DNA of 34,440 nt, from contig CAZYSK010000063.1 of NCBI GenBank assembly GCA_964649415.1, positions 1 to 34,440 of the forward strand, read 5' to 3'. This document shows, one piece after another, positions 14,981 to 22,202 of this stretch. The stretch comes from CAZYSK01 sp964649415. GTDB taxonomy: Bacteria > Chloroflexota > Anaerolineae > B4-G1. The notes under the pieces are model-generated. The model was given only the letters and a program-made list of their open reading frames with translations. It had not been told where the DNA came from and made no database searches. Within the stretch, counting starts at the first letter, position 1. Every line of letters begins with the position of its first letter. The position numbers and the translations under genes are program-made.

Positions 14981-16732
14981 TTGAAGAACACCCCATCAGA
15001 TGAGAAAGAGCCGACCGAGAGCGTCGATGAGTCCGATGCTAAGTCTAGCACTGACTTCATCCGCAGGGCGGTCGAGGAGGACCTGGAGACGGGCCGCTTT
15101 GGCGGTCGCGTGCACACGCGCTTCCCCCCGGAACCGAACGGCTGGCTGCATATTGGGCACGCCAAGGCCATCTCCATAACCTTCGGCGTCGCAGAGGATT
15201 TCGGCGGAATCTACAACCTGCGCTTCGATGACACCAATCCGGTCAAGGAGGAGGTCGAGTTCGTCGACGCCATCCAGGAGGACATCCGCTGGCTGGGATT
15301 CGACTGGGAAGACCGGCTGTTCTACGCATCGGATTACTTCGAGCAGCTCTACGATTATGCCGTGCAGTTGATCAAGCGGGGCAGGGCGTACGTCTGTGAC
15401 CTGAGCCCCGACGAAATGCGTGAGTACCGCGGTACCCTGACTGAGCCGGGCCGGAACAGCCCGTATCGCGATCGCTCGATCGAGGAGAACCTGGATCTGT
15501 TCGCGCGCATGCGGGCCGGCGAATTCGAGGACGAGTCCCGCGTGCTGCGCGCCAAGATCGATATGTCATCTCCCAACCTCAACATGCGCGATCCGGTCAT
15601 CTACCGTATCCGCCGGGTGACCCATCACAGGACGGGCGACGACTGGTGCATCTATCCGATGTACGATTTCGCCCACGGTCTCAGCGACTCCATCGAGGGG
15701 ATTACGCATTCGCTGTGTTCCCTGGAGTATGAAGACCACCGTCCGCTGTACGATTGGTTCCTGGACGAACTGGAGGTCTATCACCCCAGGCAGATCGAGT
15801 TCGCCCGTCTGAACCTCAGCTACGCGGTGATGAGCAAGCGCCGGCTCCGGCGGCTTGTCGAAGAGGGGTACGTAGACGGCTGGGATGATCCCCGCATGAT
15901 CACGCTCGCGGGTCTGAGGAGACGCGGCTATACGCCGGAGTCGGTCCGGAACTTCTGCGATCGTATCGGAGTGGCCAAAAACCCCAGTATCATTGACATG
16001 GCGTTCCTCGAGCACTGTGCCCGCGAGGATCTGAACGAGCGTGCCCCGCGTGTGATGGGGGTCTTGCGCCCGCTCAAGCTGATCATAGACAACTACCCAG
16101 AGGATCAGGTCGAAGAGATGGAGGCCTTGAACCATCCGCAGGATCCTGGTATGGGCACGCGCAAGGTGCCCTTCTCGCGCGTCCTGTACGTCGAGCGAGA
16201 TGACTATCGTGAGGATCCGCCGAGGAAGTGGTACCGCCTGGCCCCGGGCCGGGAGGTACGGCTGCGATACGCCTACTTCGTCACGTGCGTAGACGCCGTG
16301 AGGGATGAACAGACCGGTGAGGTGATCGAGTTGCACTGTACGTATGACCCGGCGACGCGGGGCGGCTCGGCCCCCGATGGGCGCAAGGTCAGGGGCACGC
16401 TGCATTGGGTCTCGGCACAGCACGCGCTCAAGGCCGAGGTGCGCCTGTATGACCGCTTGTTCCTGAATGAGAACCCCCGCGATGTGGAAGAGAAGGCGGA
16501 TTTCACGTCGAACCTCAACCCCGACTCCTTGGAGATGCTGACCGATTCCCGCGTTGAACCCAGTCTGGCGGGCGTGTCACCGGGAAGTCGCTACCAGTTT
16601 GAGCGGCAGGGTTACTTCTGCGTGGACCCCGATTCCTCTGCGGACGCGCTGGTGTTCAATCGAACGGTATCACTAAGGGACTCGTGGGCCAAGATAGAGA
16701 AGGCGCGGAAGCGGGGCAGGGGGAGGTCATGA
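14981..16732 (+). CDS. glnS: Glutaminyl-tRNA synthetase
   Basis: It charges tRNA-Gln with glutamine. The 583-residue class I synthetase has the HIGH motif (HIGHAK, near residue 54), the RFDDTNP signature of the Glu/Gln group, MSKR as the KMSKS equivalent (near 285), and the C-terminal anticodon-binding beta-barrels of GlnRS, which distinguish it from GluRS. TTG at 14981 is chosen because GAGGAGA lies 8 nt upstream and no ATG or GTG fits before the conserved N-terminus. It has an acidic, Ser/Glu-rich N-terminal extension of about 25 residues. Its stop overlaps the gltX start (ATGA). Confidence 0.95.
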   Translation: MKNTPSDEKEPTESVDESDAKSSTDFIRRAVEEDLETGRFGGRVHTRFPPEPNGWLHIGHAKAISITFGVAEDFGGIYNLRFDDTNPVKEEVEFVDAIQEDIRWLGFDWEDRLFYASDYFEQLYDYAVQLIKRGRAYVCDLSPDEMREYRGTLTEPGRNSPYRDRSIEENLDLFARMRAGEFEDESRVLRAKIDMSSPNLNMRDPVIYRIRRVTHHRTGDDWCIYPMYDFAHGLSDSIEGITHSLCSLEYEDHRPLYDWFLDELEVYHPRQIEFARLNLSYAVMSKRRLRRLVEEGYVDGWDDPRMITLAGLRRRGYTPESVRNFCDRIGVAKNPSIIDMAFLEHCAREDLNERAPRVMGVLRPLKLIIDNYPEDQVEEMEALNHPQDPGMGTRKVPFSRVLYVERDDYREDPPRKWYRLAPGREVRLRYAYFVTCVDAVRDEQTGEVIELHCTYDPATRGGSAPDGRKVRGTLHWVSAQHALKAEVRLYDRLFLNENPRDVEEKADFTSNLNPDSLEMLTDSRVEPSLAGVSPGSRYQFERQGYFCVDPDSSADALVFNRTVSLRDSWAKIEKARKRGRGRS

Positions 16733-18261
16733 GCGTTCGCGTTCGCATGGCCCCCAGCCCCACCGGCGAGCCGCACATCGGCAACGTGCGCACAGCCGTG
16801 TTCAACTGGCTCTTTGCCCGCAAGATGGGTGGTCAGTTCATTCTGCGCATTGAGGACACCGACCGGGTGCGGTACAAGCCCGAGACGGTCAGCACGTTGA
16901 TGGAGGGCCTGCGTTGGCTGGGCCTGGACTGGGACGAGGGGCCAGCCTTGCAGGAGTTGCAGCGCTTGGGCCTGGCGGATGGTGCGGCCTACGCCGTCGG
17001 CGGCCCGCGCGGGCCGTACGTCCAGTCTGGACGGCTGGCGGAGTACAGGCAGGTGGCGCAGGACCTGATCGAACGGGGCTGGGCCTACCGCTGCAACTGC
17101 ACCCCAGAGCGGCTCGAGCGGGTGCGCGAGCGCCAGCGCGCTCGCAAAGAGATGGTGATGTACGATCGTCACTGCCGCGACCTGCCGCCGGGCGCGATTT
17201 CCCCGGACGAGCCTCACGTCATCCGGCTCAAGGTCCCTCTCACGGGCGAGACGGTCGTCCACGACGTCATCAAGGGCGACGTGGCTTTCGAGAATGCCGG
17301 TATAGACGACCAGATTCTCTTGAAGACGGACGGTTTCCCCACCTACCACCTGGGGGTCGTGGTCGACGATCACGCTATGGGGATAACCCACATTGTCCGG
17401 GGCGACGACTGGATCGCCAGCACCCCTAAGCGTATCCTGATCTACCAGGCGTTGGGTTGGGAGATCCCGACCTACTGCCACGTCCCGCTGGTTAACGGCC
17501 CTGATGGCAGGAAACTCTCCAAGCGGCATGGGGCAACTTCCATCACCGAGTTCCGCGAGCAGGGCTACCTGCCAGAGGCCTTGTTCAACTTCCTGGCACT
17601 CCTGGGCTGGGCCCCCGGGGAGGGCGACGAGCAGGAGATTTTCACCCGGGAGGAGTTGATTCAGCGCTTCGACCTCTTCCGCGTCAACCGTGCCTCGGCG
17701 GCCTTCTCCTACAAGAAACTGGATTGGATGAACGGCGTCTATATCCGTGCCCTGCCGGAGGAAGAGTTGCTGGATCGGTTGCTGCCCTTCTGGCAGAGAG
17801 CCGGCCTCGTCCCCGACCCGTGCCCGGATGGCGAGCGGAAGCGGTTGCGGGAGGTTGTTCCACTGGTGCAGGAGCGGCTCAAGCGCCTGGCGGACGTCGT
17901 CGAGTGGACCGCGTTTCTGTTCCGCGAGGTCGAGCCCCCCCCGGCCGAGCGCCTGGTGGGCAAGAAGATGGGTCCGCAGGAGAGCCTGGAGGCTCTGCGG
18001 CGGACGCGGGGCCTGCTCGCGGAGGTGCAGCCTTTCGAGCCGGAGGCCATGGAGCCTCCCCTGCGGGCGCTGGCCGAGGAACTCGGGCTCAAGGCCGGAC
18101 AGCTCTTCGGCATCGTGCGCTGGGCCGTGACGGGGCAGCAGGTCGCTCCCCCGCTGTTTGGCACGCTGGCGATTCTGGGCCGGGAGCAGGTGTTGGCCCG
18201 TCTCGACGCGGCGGCGGGCGCTCTGGCGGCCGGCATGGATACGCTGTCCGTACCCGCGTAG
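16729..18261 (+). CDS. gltX: Glutamyl-tRNA synthetase
   Basis: It charges tRNA-Glu. The 510-residue product starts RVRMAPSPTGEPHIGNVRTA (HIGH motif as HIGN), carries DTDR, KLSKRHGA as the KMSKS equivalent (near 261), and an alpha-helical C-terminal anticodon domain as in bacterial GluRS. Residues CNCTPERLERVRERQ are near the position of the zinc-binding insert, but a full zinc site is not evident. ATG at 16729 has GGGAGG 2-7 nt upstream and overlaps glnS by 4 bp. With glnS present, this enzyme is probably discriminating (tRNA-Glu only); that is inference. Confidence 0.96.
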   Translation: MSVRVRMAPSPTGEPHIGNVRTAVFNWLFARKMGGQFILRIEDTDRVRYKPETVSTLMEGLRWLGLDWDEGPALQELQRLGLADGAAYAVGGPRGPYVQSGRLAEYRQVAQDLIERGWAYRCNCTPERLERVRERQRARKEMVMYDRHCRDLPPGAISPDEPHVIRLKVPLTGETVVHDVIKGDVAFENAGIDDQILLKTDGFPTYHLGVVVDDHAMGITHIVRGDDWIASTPKRILIYQALGWEIPTYCHVPLVNGPDGRKLSKRHGATSITEFREQGYLPEALFNFLALLGWAPGEGDEQEIFTREELIQRFDLFRVNRASAAFSYKKLDWMNGVYIRALPEEELLDRLLPFWQRAGLVPDPCPDGERKRLREVVPLVQERLKRLADVVEWTAFLFREVEPPPAERLVGKKMGPQESLEALRRTRGLLAEVQPFEPEAMEPPLRALAEELGLKAGQLFGIVRWAVTGQQVAPPLFGTLAILGREQVLARLDAAAGALAAGMDTLSVPA

Positions 18262-18289
18262 CTCACACCGATCCGCTTCCAGACTGATC

Positions 18290-19594
18290 ATGTCCACGAT
18301 TCGCCTGCAGGACGTCACCAAGACCTACTCCCGGCGAGCTGTCCCCGACAGCCTGGTGGCCAGCCGGGGAGTTGTCGGCAGTCAGGCGGACCATGCCTTC
18401 GCCGAGCGGGCGACAGCGCGCGCCGTCATGGTGCACGAGACCATATCCGCGCACGACGGCCCCGTCGTGGCGCTGGATCACGTGAACCTCACCATCCCGG
18501 ACGGGCGCACCTTCGCCGTCGTCGGGCCGTCCGGGTGTGGCAAGACCACCCTGCTGCGCGTGGTCGCCGGGTTGGATGTGGACTTCACGGGCCGCGTCTT
18601 CTACGACGATCAAGATATGCGGGATGTGCCCCCCAAGGAGCGCTACATCGGCATGGTGTTCCAGAACTACGCCCTCTACCCCCATTTCGAGGGTAGGGGC
18701 AACCTGGCCTTCTTCTTCAAAGTGCGCCGGGTGCCCGATGAGGAGGCCGAGGAGCGCATCCGCATTGCGTCAGATATCATGGGCATCGGGTTCAGCGAGC
18801 TGCTCCCGCGCAAGCCGGGCACACTGTCCGGGGGGCAGCAGCAGCGGGTGGCCATCGCTCGGGCGCTGGTGCGGAATCCGCGCCTGTTCCTGTTCGACGA
18901 GCCTCTTTCGAACCTGGATGCCAAGCTACGCGCGCGCACCCGTGTGGAGATCAAGCGCCTGCTGCGTCGCTTCCACATCACCGCGGTCTACGTCACCCAC
19001 GACCAGGTGGAGGCCATCACGCTGGGCGATGAGGTGGCCGTCATGCGCGCCGGGAAAGTCGAGCAGGTCGGCGCTTACCAGGATCTACGTCGGGATCCGG
19101 CCAACGCCTTCGTCGCCGGTTTCCTCGGAAGCCCGCCGATGAACTTGCTCACCGGGGGCACGGTGGGCGACGGTGAACTGCGCTTGAACGAGGTGGCTGT
19201 CCCTCTACCCGACCCGGTGAGGGCACGCGTGCACGTAGGCCAGGCGGTGACGCTCGGCGTTCGGCCTGAGGCGACTTCCCTGGCGCTCGGTGACGGCCGG
19301 CTGCCGGGAGGGATACGCCTGCGCGGCGAGGTGGAAGTCGTCCAGCCGGACTTCGCCCATCGCACCCAGTTGGTGTATGTGCGCACGGGGGATCTCACCT
19401 ACGCGGCGACCGGCGTGGGCGCGGAAACCGCGCCCCTACAGATCGGCGACCGGGTTGAGGTCGTGTTTCCCGCCGAGCAGCTCTACTTCTTCGACGGCGA
19501 AAGCGGCCAGCGCATCGGGCGCCATCAGAATGGCCCTTTAGAGGGTGATCGGGTGATAGGCGCGGTCTACGCGCCTCCTCGGCCCGACGTCTGA
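18290..19594 (+). CDS. ABC transporter ATP-binding protein, MsmK/UgpC (sugar importer) type
   Basis: The 434-residue ATPase has Walker A (GPSGCGKTT), Q-loop (VFQNYALYPH), signature (LSGGQQQRVAIARAL), Walker B (FLFDEPLSNLDAKLR), H-loop (VTHDQ) and a C-terminal TOBE/OB region, as in CUT1 sugar importers. An extra 40 or so residues (about 15-59) separate the first strand from the VALDHVNLTIPDG strand. No permease or binding-protein gene lies nearby, so it may be a shared ATPase for importers encoded elsewhere. ATG at 18290 is 28 bp after gltX; no strong ribosome binding site is seen. The TGA stop is the first three bases of a heptamer array. Confidence 0.92.
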   Translation: MSTIRLQDVTKTYSRRAVPDSLVASRGVVGSQADHAFAERATARAVMVHETISAHDGPVVALDHVNLTIPDGRTFAVVGPSGCGKTTLLRVVAGLDVDFTGRVFYDDQDMRDVPPKERYIGMVFQNYALYPHFEGRGNLAFFFKVRRVPDEEAEERIRIASDIMGIGFSELLPRKPGTLSGGQQQRVAIARALVRNPRLFLFDEPLSNLDAKLRARTRVEIKRLLRRFHITAVYVTHDQVEAITLGDEVAVMRAGKVEQVGAYQDLRRDPANAFVAGFLGSPPMNLLTGGTVGDGELRLNEVAVPLPDPVRARVHVGQAVTLGVRPEATSLALGDGRLPGGIRLRGEVEVVQPDFAHRTQLVYVRTGDLTYAATGVGAETAPLQIGDRVEVVFPAEQLYFFDGESGQRIGRHQNGPLEGDRVIGAVYAPPRPDV

Positions 19595-19661
19595 CGAATG
19601 ACGTTTCACGTTTGACGTAGGACGCACCACGCAACACGCACCACGCACCACGCACCACTCC
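19592..19661. repeat. Heptamer tandem array between convergent genes
   Basis: Nine 7-bp units sharing NNACGNN in the same phase run from 19592 (TGACGAA, TGACGTT, TCACGTT, TGACGTA, GGACGCA, CCACGCA, ACACGCA, CCACGCA, CCACGCA), then a partial one. The first unit supplies the stop codon of the ABC gene; the array ends 2 bp before the HNH stop. No poly-T terminator is visible here. Confidence 0.85.
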
Positions 19662-19663
19662 GC

Positions 19664-20188
19664 TTATACGCGCAGATAGCTCCTCCACTCCGTCGGCACC
19701 TCGCCGGAGAAGACCAGGTAGTTGACGCGGGGGGTCTTGGGCTCCCATCGCAGGCGCATGCCGGCCTCGTGGGGCCTGCGGTCTCCCTTGCGCCCGTTGC
19801 ACCGGCGGCAGGCGCACGCCGTGTTGCCCCAGGTGTTGCCCCCGCCCCGGCTGCGTGGGATGATGTGATCCACCGAGAAATCACCACGGGTCATGACCTT
19901 GCCGCGACGGCGTTCCCCGACGCGAGCGCCGCAGTAGATGCAGGTATAGCGGTCACGAACCAGAACACCGTGCCGGCTCCACACGGCCCCACGTTGGGGA
20001 ACGTACACGTAGTAGCGCAAGCGCAGCACAGAGGGTACCTCGAACGCGGTGCTCGGCGTGCGTAGCCGGGCCGCGATACCGTCCACCCCCTCGACGACGT
20101 CCCGCATCAGCAGGTTGACCGCCCGCCGGACGGAGATGATGCGCAGCGGCTCGTACGTAGCGTTGAGTAGCAGCACGTGCGTTGCCAT
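19664..20188 (-). CDS. HNH endonuclease family protein
   Basis: The 174-residue product starts with the strand typical of stand-alone bacterial HNH proteins (LLLNATYEPLRIISVRRAV). A zinc/HNH core follows: CIYC near 89-92, DHIIPRSRGG with the catalytic-type His near 115, and CRRCN near 132. It is 5'-preceded by GGAGG, 9 nt before the ATG at 20188. The family is a predicted metal-dependent nuclease of unknown biological role, often a single-copy chromosomal gene outside mobile elements. Convergent with the ABC gene. Confidence 0.9.
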   Translation of the reverse strand: MATHVLLLNATYEPLRIISVRRAVNLLMRDVVEGVDGIAARLRTPSTAFEVPSVLRLRYYVYVPQRGAVWSRHGVLVRDRYTCIYCGARVGERRRGKVMTRGDFSVDHIIPRSRGGGNTWGNTACACRRCNGRKGDRRPHEAGMRLRWEPKTPRVNYLVFSGEVPTEWRSYLRV

Positions 20189-20244
20189 GCTATGTTACCT
20201 CCACGGGTCTCAGTGTCTGTTCCTCGTGACGTGCATCCGTTGGC

Positions 20245-20287
20245 AGTGTACCATGCTTGTACTAAGAGAACGTTAAACGCACGTTAA
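20245..20287 (-). promoter_or_regulatory. Possible HNH promoter with 11-bp-spaced direct repeats
   Basis: Minus-strand TACACT (20250-20245) is a reasonable -10 about 60 nt before the HNH ATG; no good -35 is seen. Upstream, ACGTTAA occurs twice on the plus strand at 20270-20276 and 20281-20287, exactly 11 bp apart, as expected of an activator binding two half-sites on one DNA face. Otherwise 20189-20346 holds nothing recognised. Confidence 0.3.
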
Positions 20288-20346
20288 TCGTCCCCGAGAA
20301 CGTCGGTCCATCCCCTGGGGGGAGACCCCGCCCCGCAGGACGACCA

Positions 20347-20468
20347 GGTGGAGGTGCGGGGAATCGAACCCCGGTCCCTGAGGTTGCGCTGCCGGTCATT
20401 GAGGGTTTGCAAGTTGGCCTCTTCCCTCTCGCGACACCCTTGGCCCCTGGTCGAAGCCTATCACCCCC
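20347..20468 (-). ncRNA. ssrA: tmRNA-like RNA, unusually short
   Basis: On the minus strand, GGGGGTG (20468-20462) pairs 7/7 (one G-U) with CACCTCC (20356-20350) to form an acceptor stem. The next bases hold GGCTTCGAC (20458-20450), the conserved tmRNA D-region. A perfect T-arm, CGGGG-TTCGATT-CCCCG (20373-20357), precedes the acceptor, followed by A-CC and no encoded CCA end. tmRNA rescues stalled ribosomes by trans-translation and is usually 300-400 nt with a tag frame and four pseudoknots. Here only about 76 nt separate D and T regions. Within them, GCAAACCCTCAATGA (20411-20397) could be read as a tag Ala-Asn-Pro-Gln-stop, but this is speculative. It could be a minimal tmRNA, a tRNA-like-domain-only RNA, or an internally deleted pseudogene. 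Confidence 0.6.
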
Positions 20469-20760
20469 ATGCAGGCCGGTGGTGTGCGCCCGGCCTGGGT
20501 TCCTCACCGCGTCCCGACGACGGTCTCATTCATAGGTATGCTTCGGCGCCCCCGCGACCCTTTCCCCGCTGGGGGCGACACCGGCTCCCTGTCCCCTTCG
20601 ACGATGGCCCCTCGTGCCCGCATGCCGCACGCGGGTTCCAGGGGGTACGTCTCATCGTTCGCCGCGCTGCCCTGCACCCGGGACAGCGCCGGGGAGCCTC
20701 GACCCCGGAGCCCCGATCACCCCGGACGGTGCGAACATTGATCGTGCGTTCGGGGATAAG
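20469..20760 (-). other. Non-coding, GC-rich, hairpin-rich region upstream of the tmRNA-like RNA
   Basis: No convincing protein gene lies here. On the minus strand several hairpins are visible: GCGCTG/CAGCGC (20690-20664 area), CCCGCGT/ATGCGGG enclosed by CCCCT/AGGGG (20645-20605 area), and CAGGCCGG/CCGGCCTG ending 3 nt before the tmRNA-like acceptor. A second GGGGTGAT at 20723-20716 resembles the tmRNA 5' end but lacks the TTCGAC motif. The region could be the 5' part of a longer precursor RNA. No good promoter is seen immediately upstream of 20468. Confidence 0.4.
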
Positions 20761-20796
20761 AAAAAAGCGCGGAATCCTGAATCAGACCCCGCGCTT
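20761..20796 (-). terminator. Rho-independent terminator of the RHH-like gene
   Basis: Minus strand: AAGCGCGG (20796-20789) and CCGCGCTT (20772-20765) form an 8-bp stem with a 16-nt loop, followed by further Ts (20764-20761). It starts about 18 nt after the stop of the gene at 20814-21179 and separates it from the non-coding RNA region. Confidence 0.8.
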
Positions 20797-20813
20797 CTCG
20801 CCAACTGAGCAAG

Positions 20814-21179
20814 TCAAGTTGCTTGTCGTGCCTCCTCCCCTGGCGAGAACTCGGGCTTGTACCCCAGGACCGACCACAGCGTCGCTTCAAACTCGGCTGG
20901 GCTGATCGTATGCTGTTCGTAAAGTGCGGTTAACTCCGAGACCACCTGACCCGCGATGTGCGCCCTGACGAGATCGGCTATGGCACACCCATGCGTTTTC
21001 GCTTGCTGGCGCATCCAGTCCAGTGTCTCGGGTGGCAGGCGCATGGCCAGCGTGCGCGTGGGCAGGCGGCGCGGGGTGGGATCGTCGCTCGTCCGTGCGC
21101 TGTCCAAGATGGAGCGCACGGCGGTAGAAACCCCTGGCCCCTTGATCCAATTGCTCAGATGATCCAGGTACACATTCAT
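20814..21179 (-). CDS. Small putative ribbon-helix-helix DNA-binding protein
   Basis: The 121 residues contain RTLAMRLPPETLDWMRQQAK near 43-62, followed by a second helix (CAIADLVRAHIAGQVV). This is the strand-helix-helix layout of Arc/MetJ/CopG-type regulators, which bind operators as dimers. The start is ATG 21179, not the upstream in-frame ATG at 21248, because the -10 (21195-21190) lies between them. It leaves a leader of only about 4 nt and no ribosome binding site. No toxin gene is adjacent, so an antitoxin role has no support. Overlapping inverted repeats at its promoter suggest autoregulation (inference). Confidence 0.65.
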   Translation of the reverse strand: MNVYLDHLSNWIKGPGVSTAVRSILDSARTSDDPTPRRLPTRTLAMRLPPETLDWMRQQAKTHGCAIADLVRAHIAGQVVSELTALYEQHTISPAEFEATLWSVLGYKPEFSPGEEARQAT

Positions 21180-21189
21180 CTCAGTTAAG

Positions 21190-21229
21190 ATTATAGCACA
21201 GTCTGTACCCGTGTCAAGGGTACGTTGAC
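21190..21229 (-). promoter_or_regulatory. Consensus sigma-70 promoter with two overlapping inverted repeats
   Basis: Minus strand: -35 TTGACA (21217-21212), 16-nt spacer, extended -10 TGTGC-TATAAT (21195-21190), both hexamers consensus. Two inverted repeats overlap the -35: GTACCC/GGGTAC (21205-21210 and 21218-21223, 7-nt gap) and GTCAA/TTGAC (21213-21217 and 21225-21229, 7-nt gap). They fit a repressor operator. Confidence 0.75.
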
Positions 21230-21344
21230 TGGGGTAGCGCACGTCCAAGCCGTGGTGCGTGTCCCCGGATCAGTGGCTGCAGGGCCTCTCTCGTGCTGGC
21301 GTGACGTGGTGAGTGCGTTGCGCCCGATCCGATGTGAGGCGCGC

Positions 21345-21373
21345 TTGCGGGCGCTTGCAGGCCGTGCTAGAAT
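21345..21373 (+). promoter_or_regulatory. SDR gene promoter
   Basis: -35 TTGCGG (21345-21350), 17-nt spacer, extended -10 GTGC-TAGAAT (21368-21373). Leader of about 40 nt before ATG 21423. The segment 21230-21344 between this and the divergent RHH promoter shows nothing else. Confidence 0.6.
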
Positions 21374-21422
21374 AGCGTCTCTATGGCTTATGTCGAGTTG
21401 GAGTGAGGGGAGGTAAGACGCT

Positions 21423-22202
21423 ATGGGAGCGAAGTTGCGGGGCAAGGTCTCGCTCATCACCGGCGGCAATTCCGGCATCGGGCGCGCCACGGCCCGGCTG
21501 TTCTCGGCACAGGGTGCTCGTGTGGTCATCGCGGCCCGAGACCCGGCCCGTGGCCAGCGGGTGGTCGACGAGATCGCACGCTCCGGCGGCCAGGGGCTGT
21601 TTATCCCCTGTGACGTCTGCCAGGCCGCCGACTGCCGCCGTGCGGTTGAGCGAAGCGTCGACGAGTTTGGCTGCCTGGACATCCTGGTGAACAGCGCCGG
21701 CGTGATCTATCCCCATCGCAGCGTGCTGGACACGAGCGAGGAGGAATGGGATCGCACCATGGCGGTCAACGTGAAGGGCGTGTACCTGATGTCCAGGTTC
21801 GCTATCCCGTGCATGATCGAGGGGGGTGGGGGCAGTGTCATCAACGTGGCCTCGGTCTGGGGACTGACGGGCGGCACGGGCGCGGCTGCCTACTGTGCCT
21901 CCAAGGGCGCGGTCGTGCTTCTCACCAAGGCCATGGCGCTGGATCACGCGGGGCAGAACGTCCGCGTCAACTGCATCTGCCCGGGCAGCGTGGACACGCC
22001 CATGCTTCGGGACGAAATGGCGGGGCTGGGTGGGGTGGAGCAGGCCTATGCGGCATTCGCCGCCCGGCATCCTTTGAACCGCATCTGCGCGCCCGACGAG
22101 GTGGCCCAGGCAGCGCTGTACCTGGCATCCGACGCTGCGTCCTTCGTGACCGGCTCCTCCCTCGTCATCGACGGCGGGCGTACGGCAGGCGGTAGATCGT
22201 GA
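21423..22202 (+). CDS. SDR-family NAD(P)-dependent oxidoreductase
   Basis: Classical short-chain dehydrogenase/reductase of 259 residues. It has the cofactor loop TGGNSGIG near 13-20, NSAG near 89-92, catalytic Ser in the NVASVWG segment (Ser142 region), YCASK near 155-159, and the PGSVDTPM loop. R41-D42 after the second strand (AARDP) suggests NADP preference, though this is weak. ATG at 21423 is preceded by GGGGAGG. The MFS gene overlaps its stop by 4 bp, so the pair may oxidise or reduce a compound that the transporter moves. Substrate unknown. Confidence 0.93.
   Translation: MGAKLRGKVSLITGGNSGIGRATARLFSAQGARVVIAARDPARGQRVVDEIARSGGQGLFIPCDVCQAADCRRAVERSVDEFGCLDILVNSAGVIYPHRSVLDTSEEEWDRTMAVNVKGVYLMSRFAIPCMIEGGGGSVINVASVWGLTGGTGAAAYCASKGAVVLLTKAMALDHAGQNVRVNCICPGSVDTPMLRDEMAGLGGVEQAYAAFAARHPLNRICAPDEVAQAALYLASDAASFVTGSSLVIDGGRTAGGRS

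Noticed and set aside
20347..20468. Permuted two-piece tmRNA gene
   Set aside because: In permuted genes the T-arm half precedes the D-arm half; here the D-arm is first and the only T-arm follows it.
20645..20662. Minus-strand codons reading Ala-Asn-Asp-Glu-Thr-Tyr, like the start of a tmRNA tag
   Set aside because: The frame stays open for about 52 codons with no nearby stop and no Ala-Ala-type ending, and it lies upstream of, not between, the D- and T-arms of the tmRNA-like RNA.
20814..21179. Antitoxin of a toxin-antitoxin pair
   Set aside because: The neighbouring gene is a divergent SDR enzyme and the downstream side is a terminator and non-coding RNA; no toxin-like frame is adjacent.
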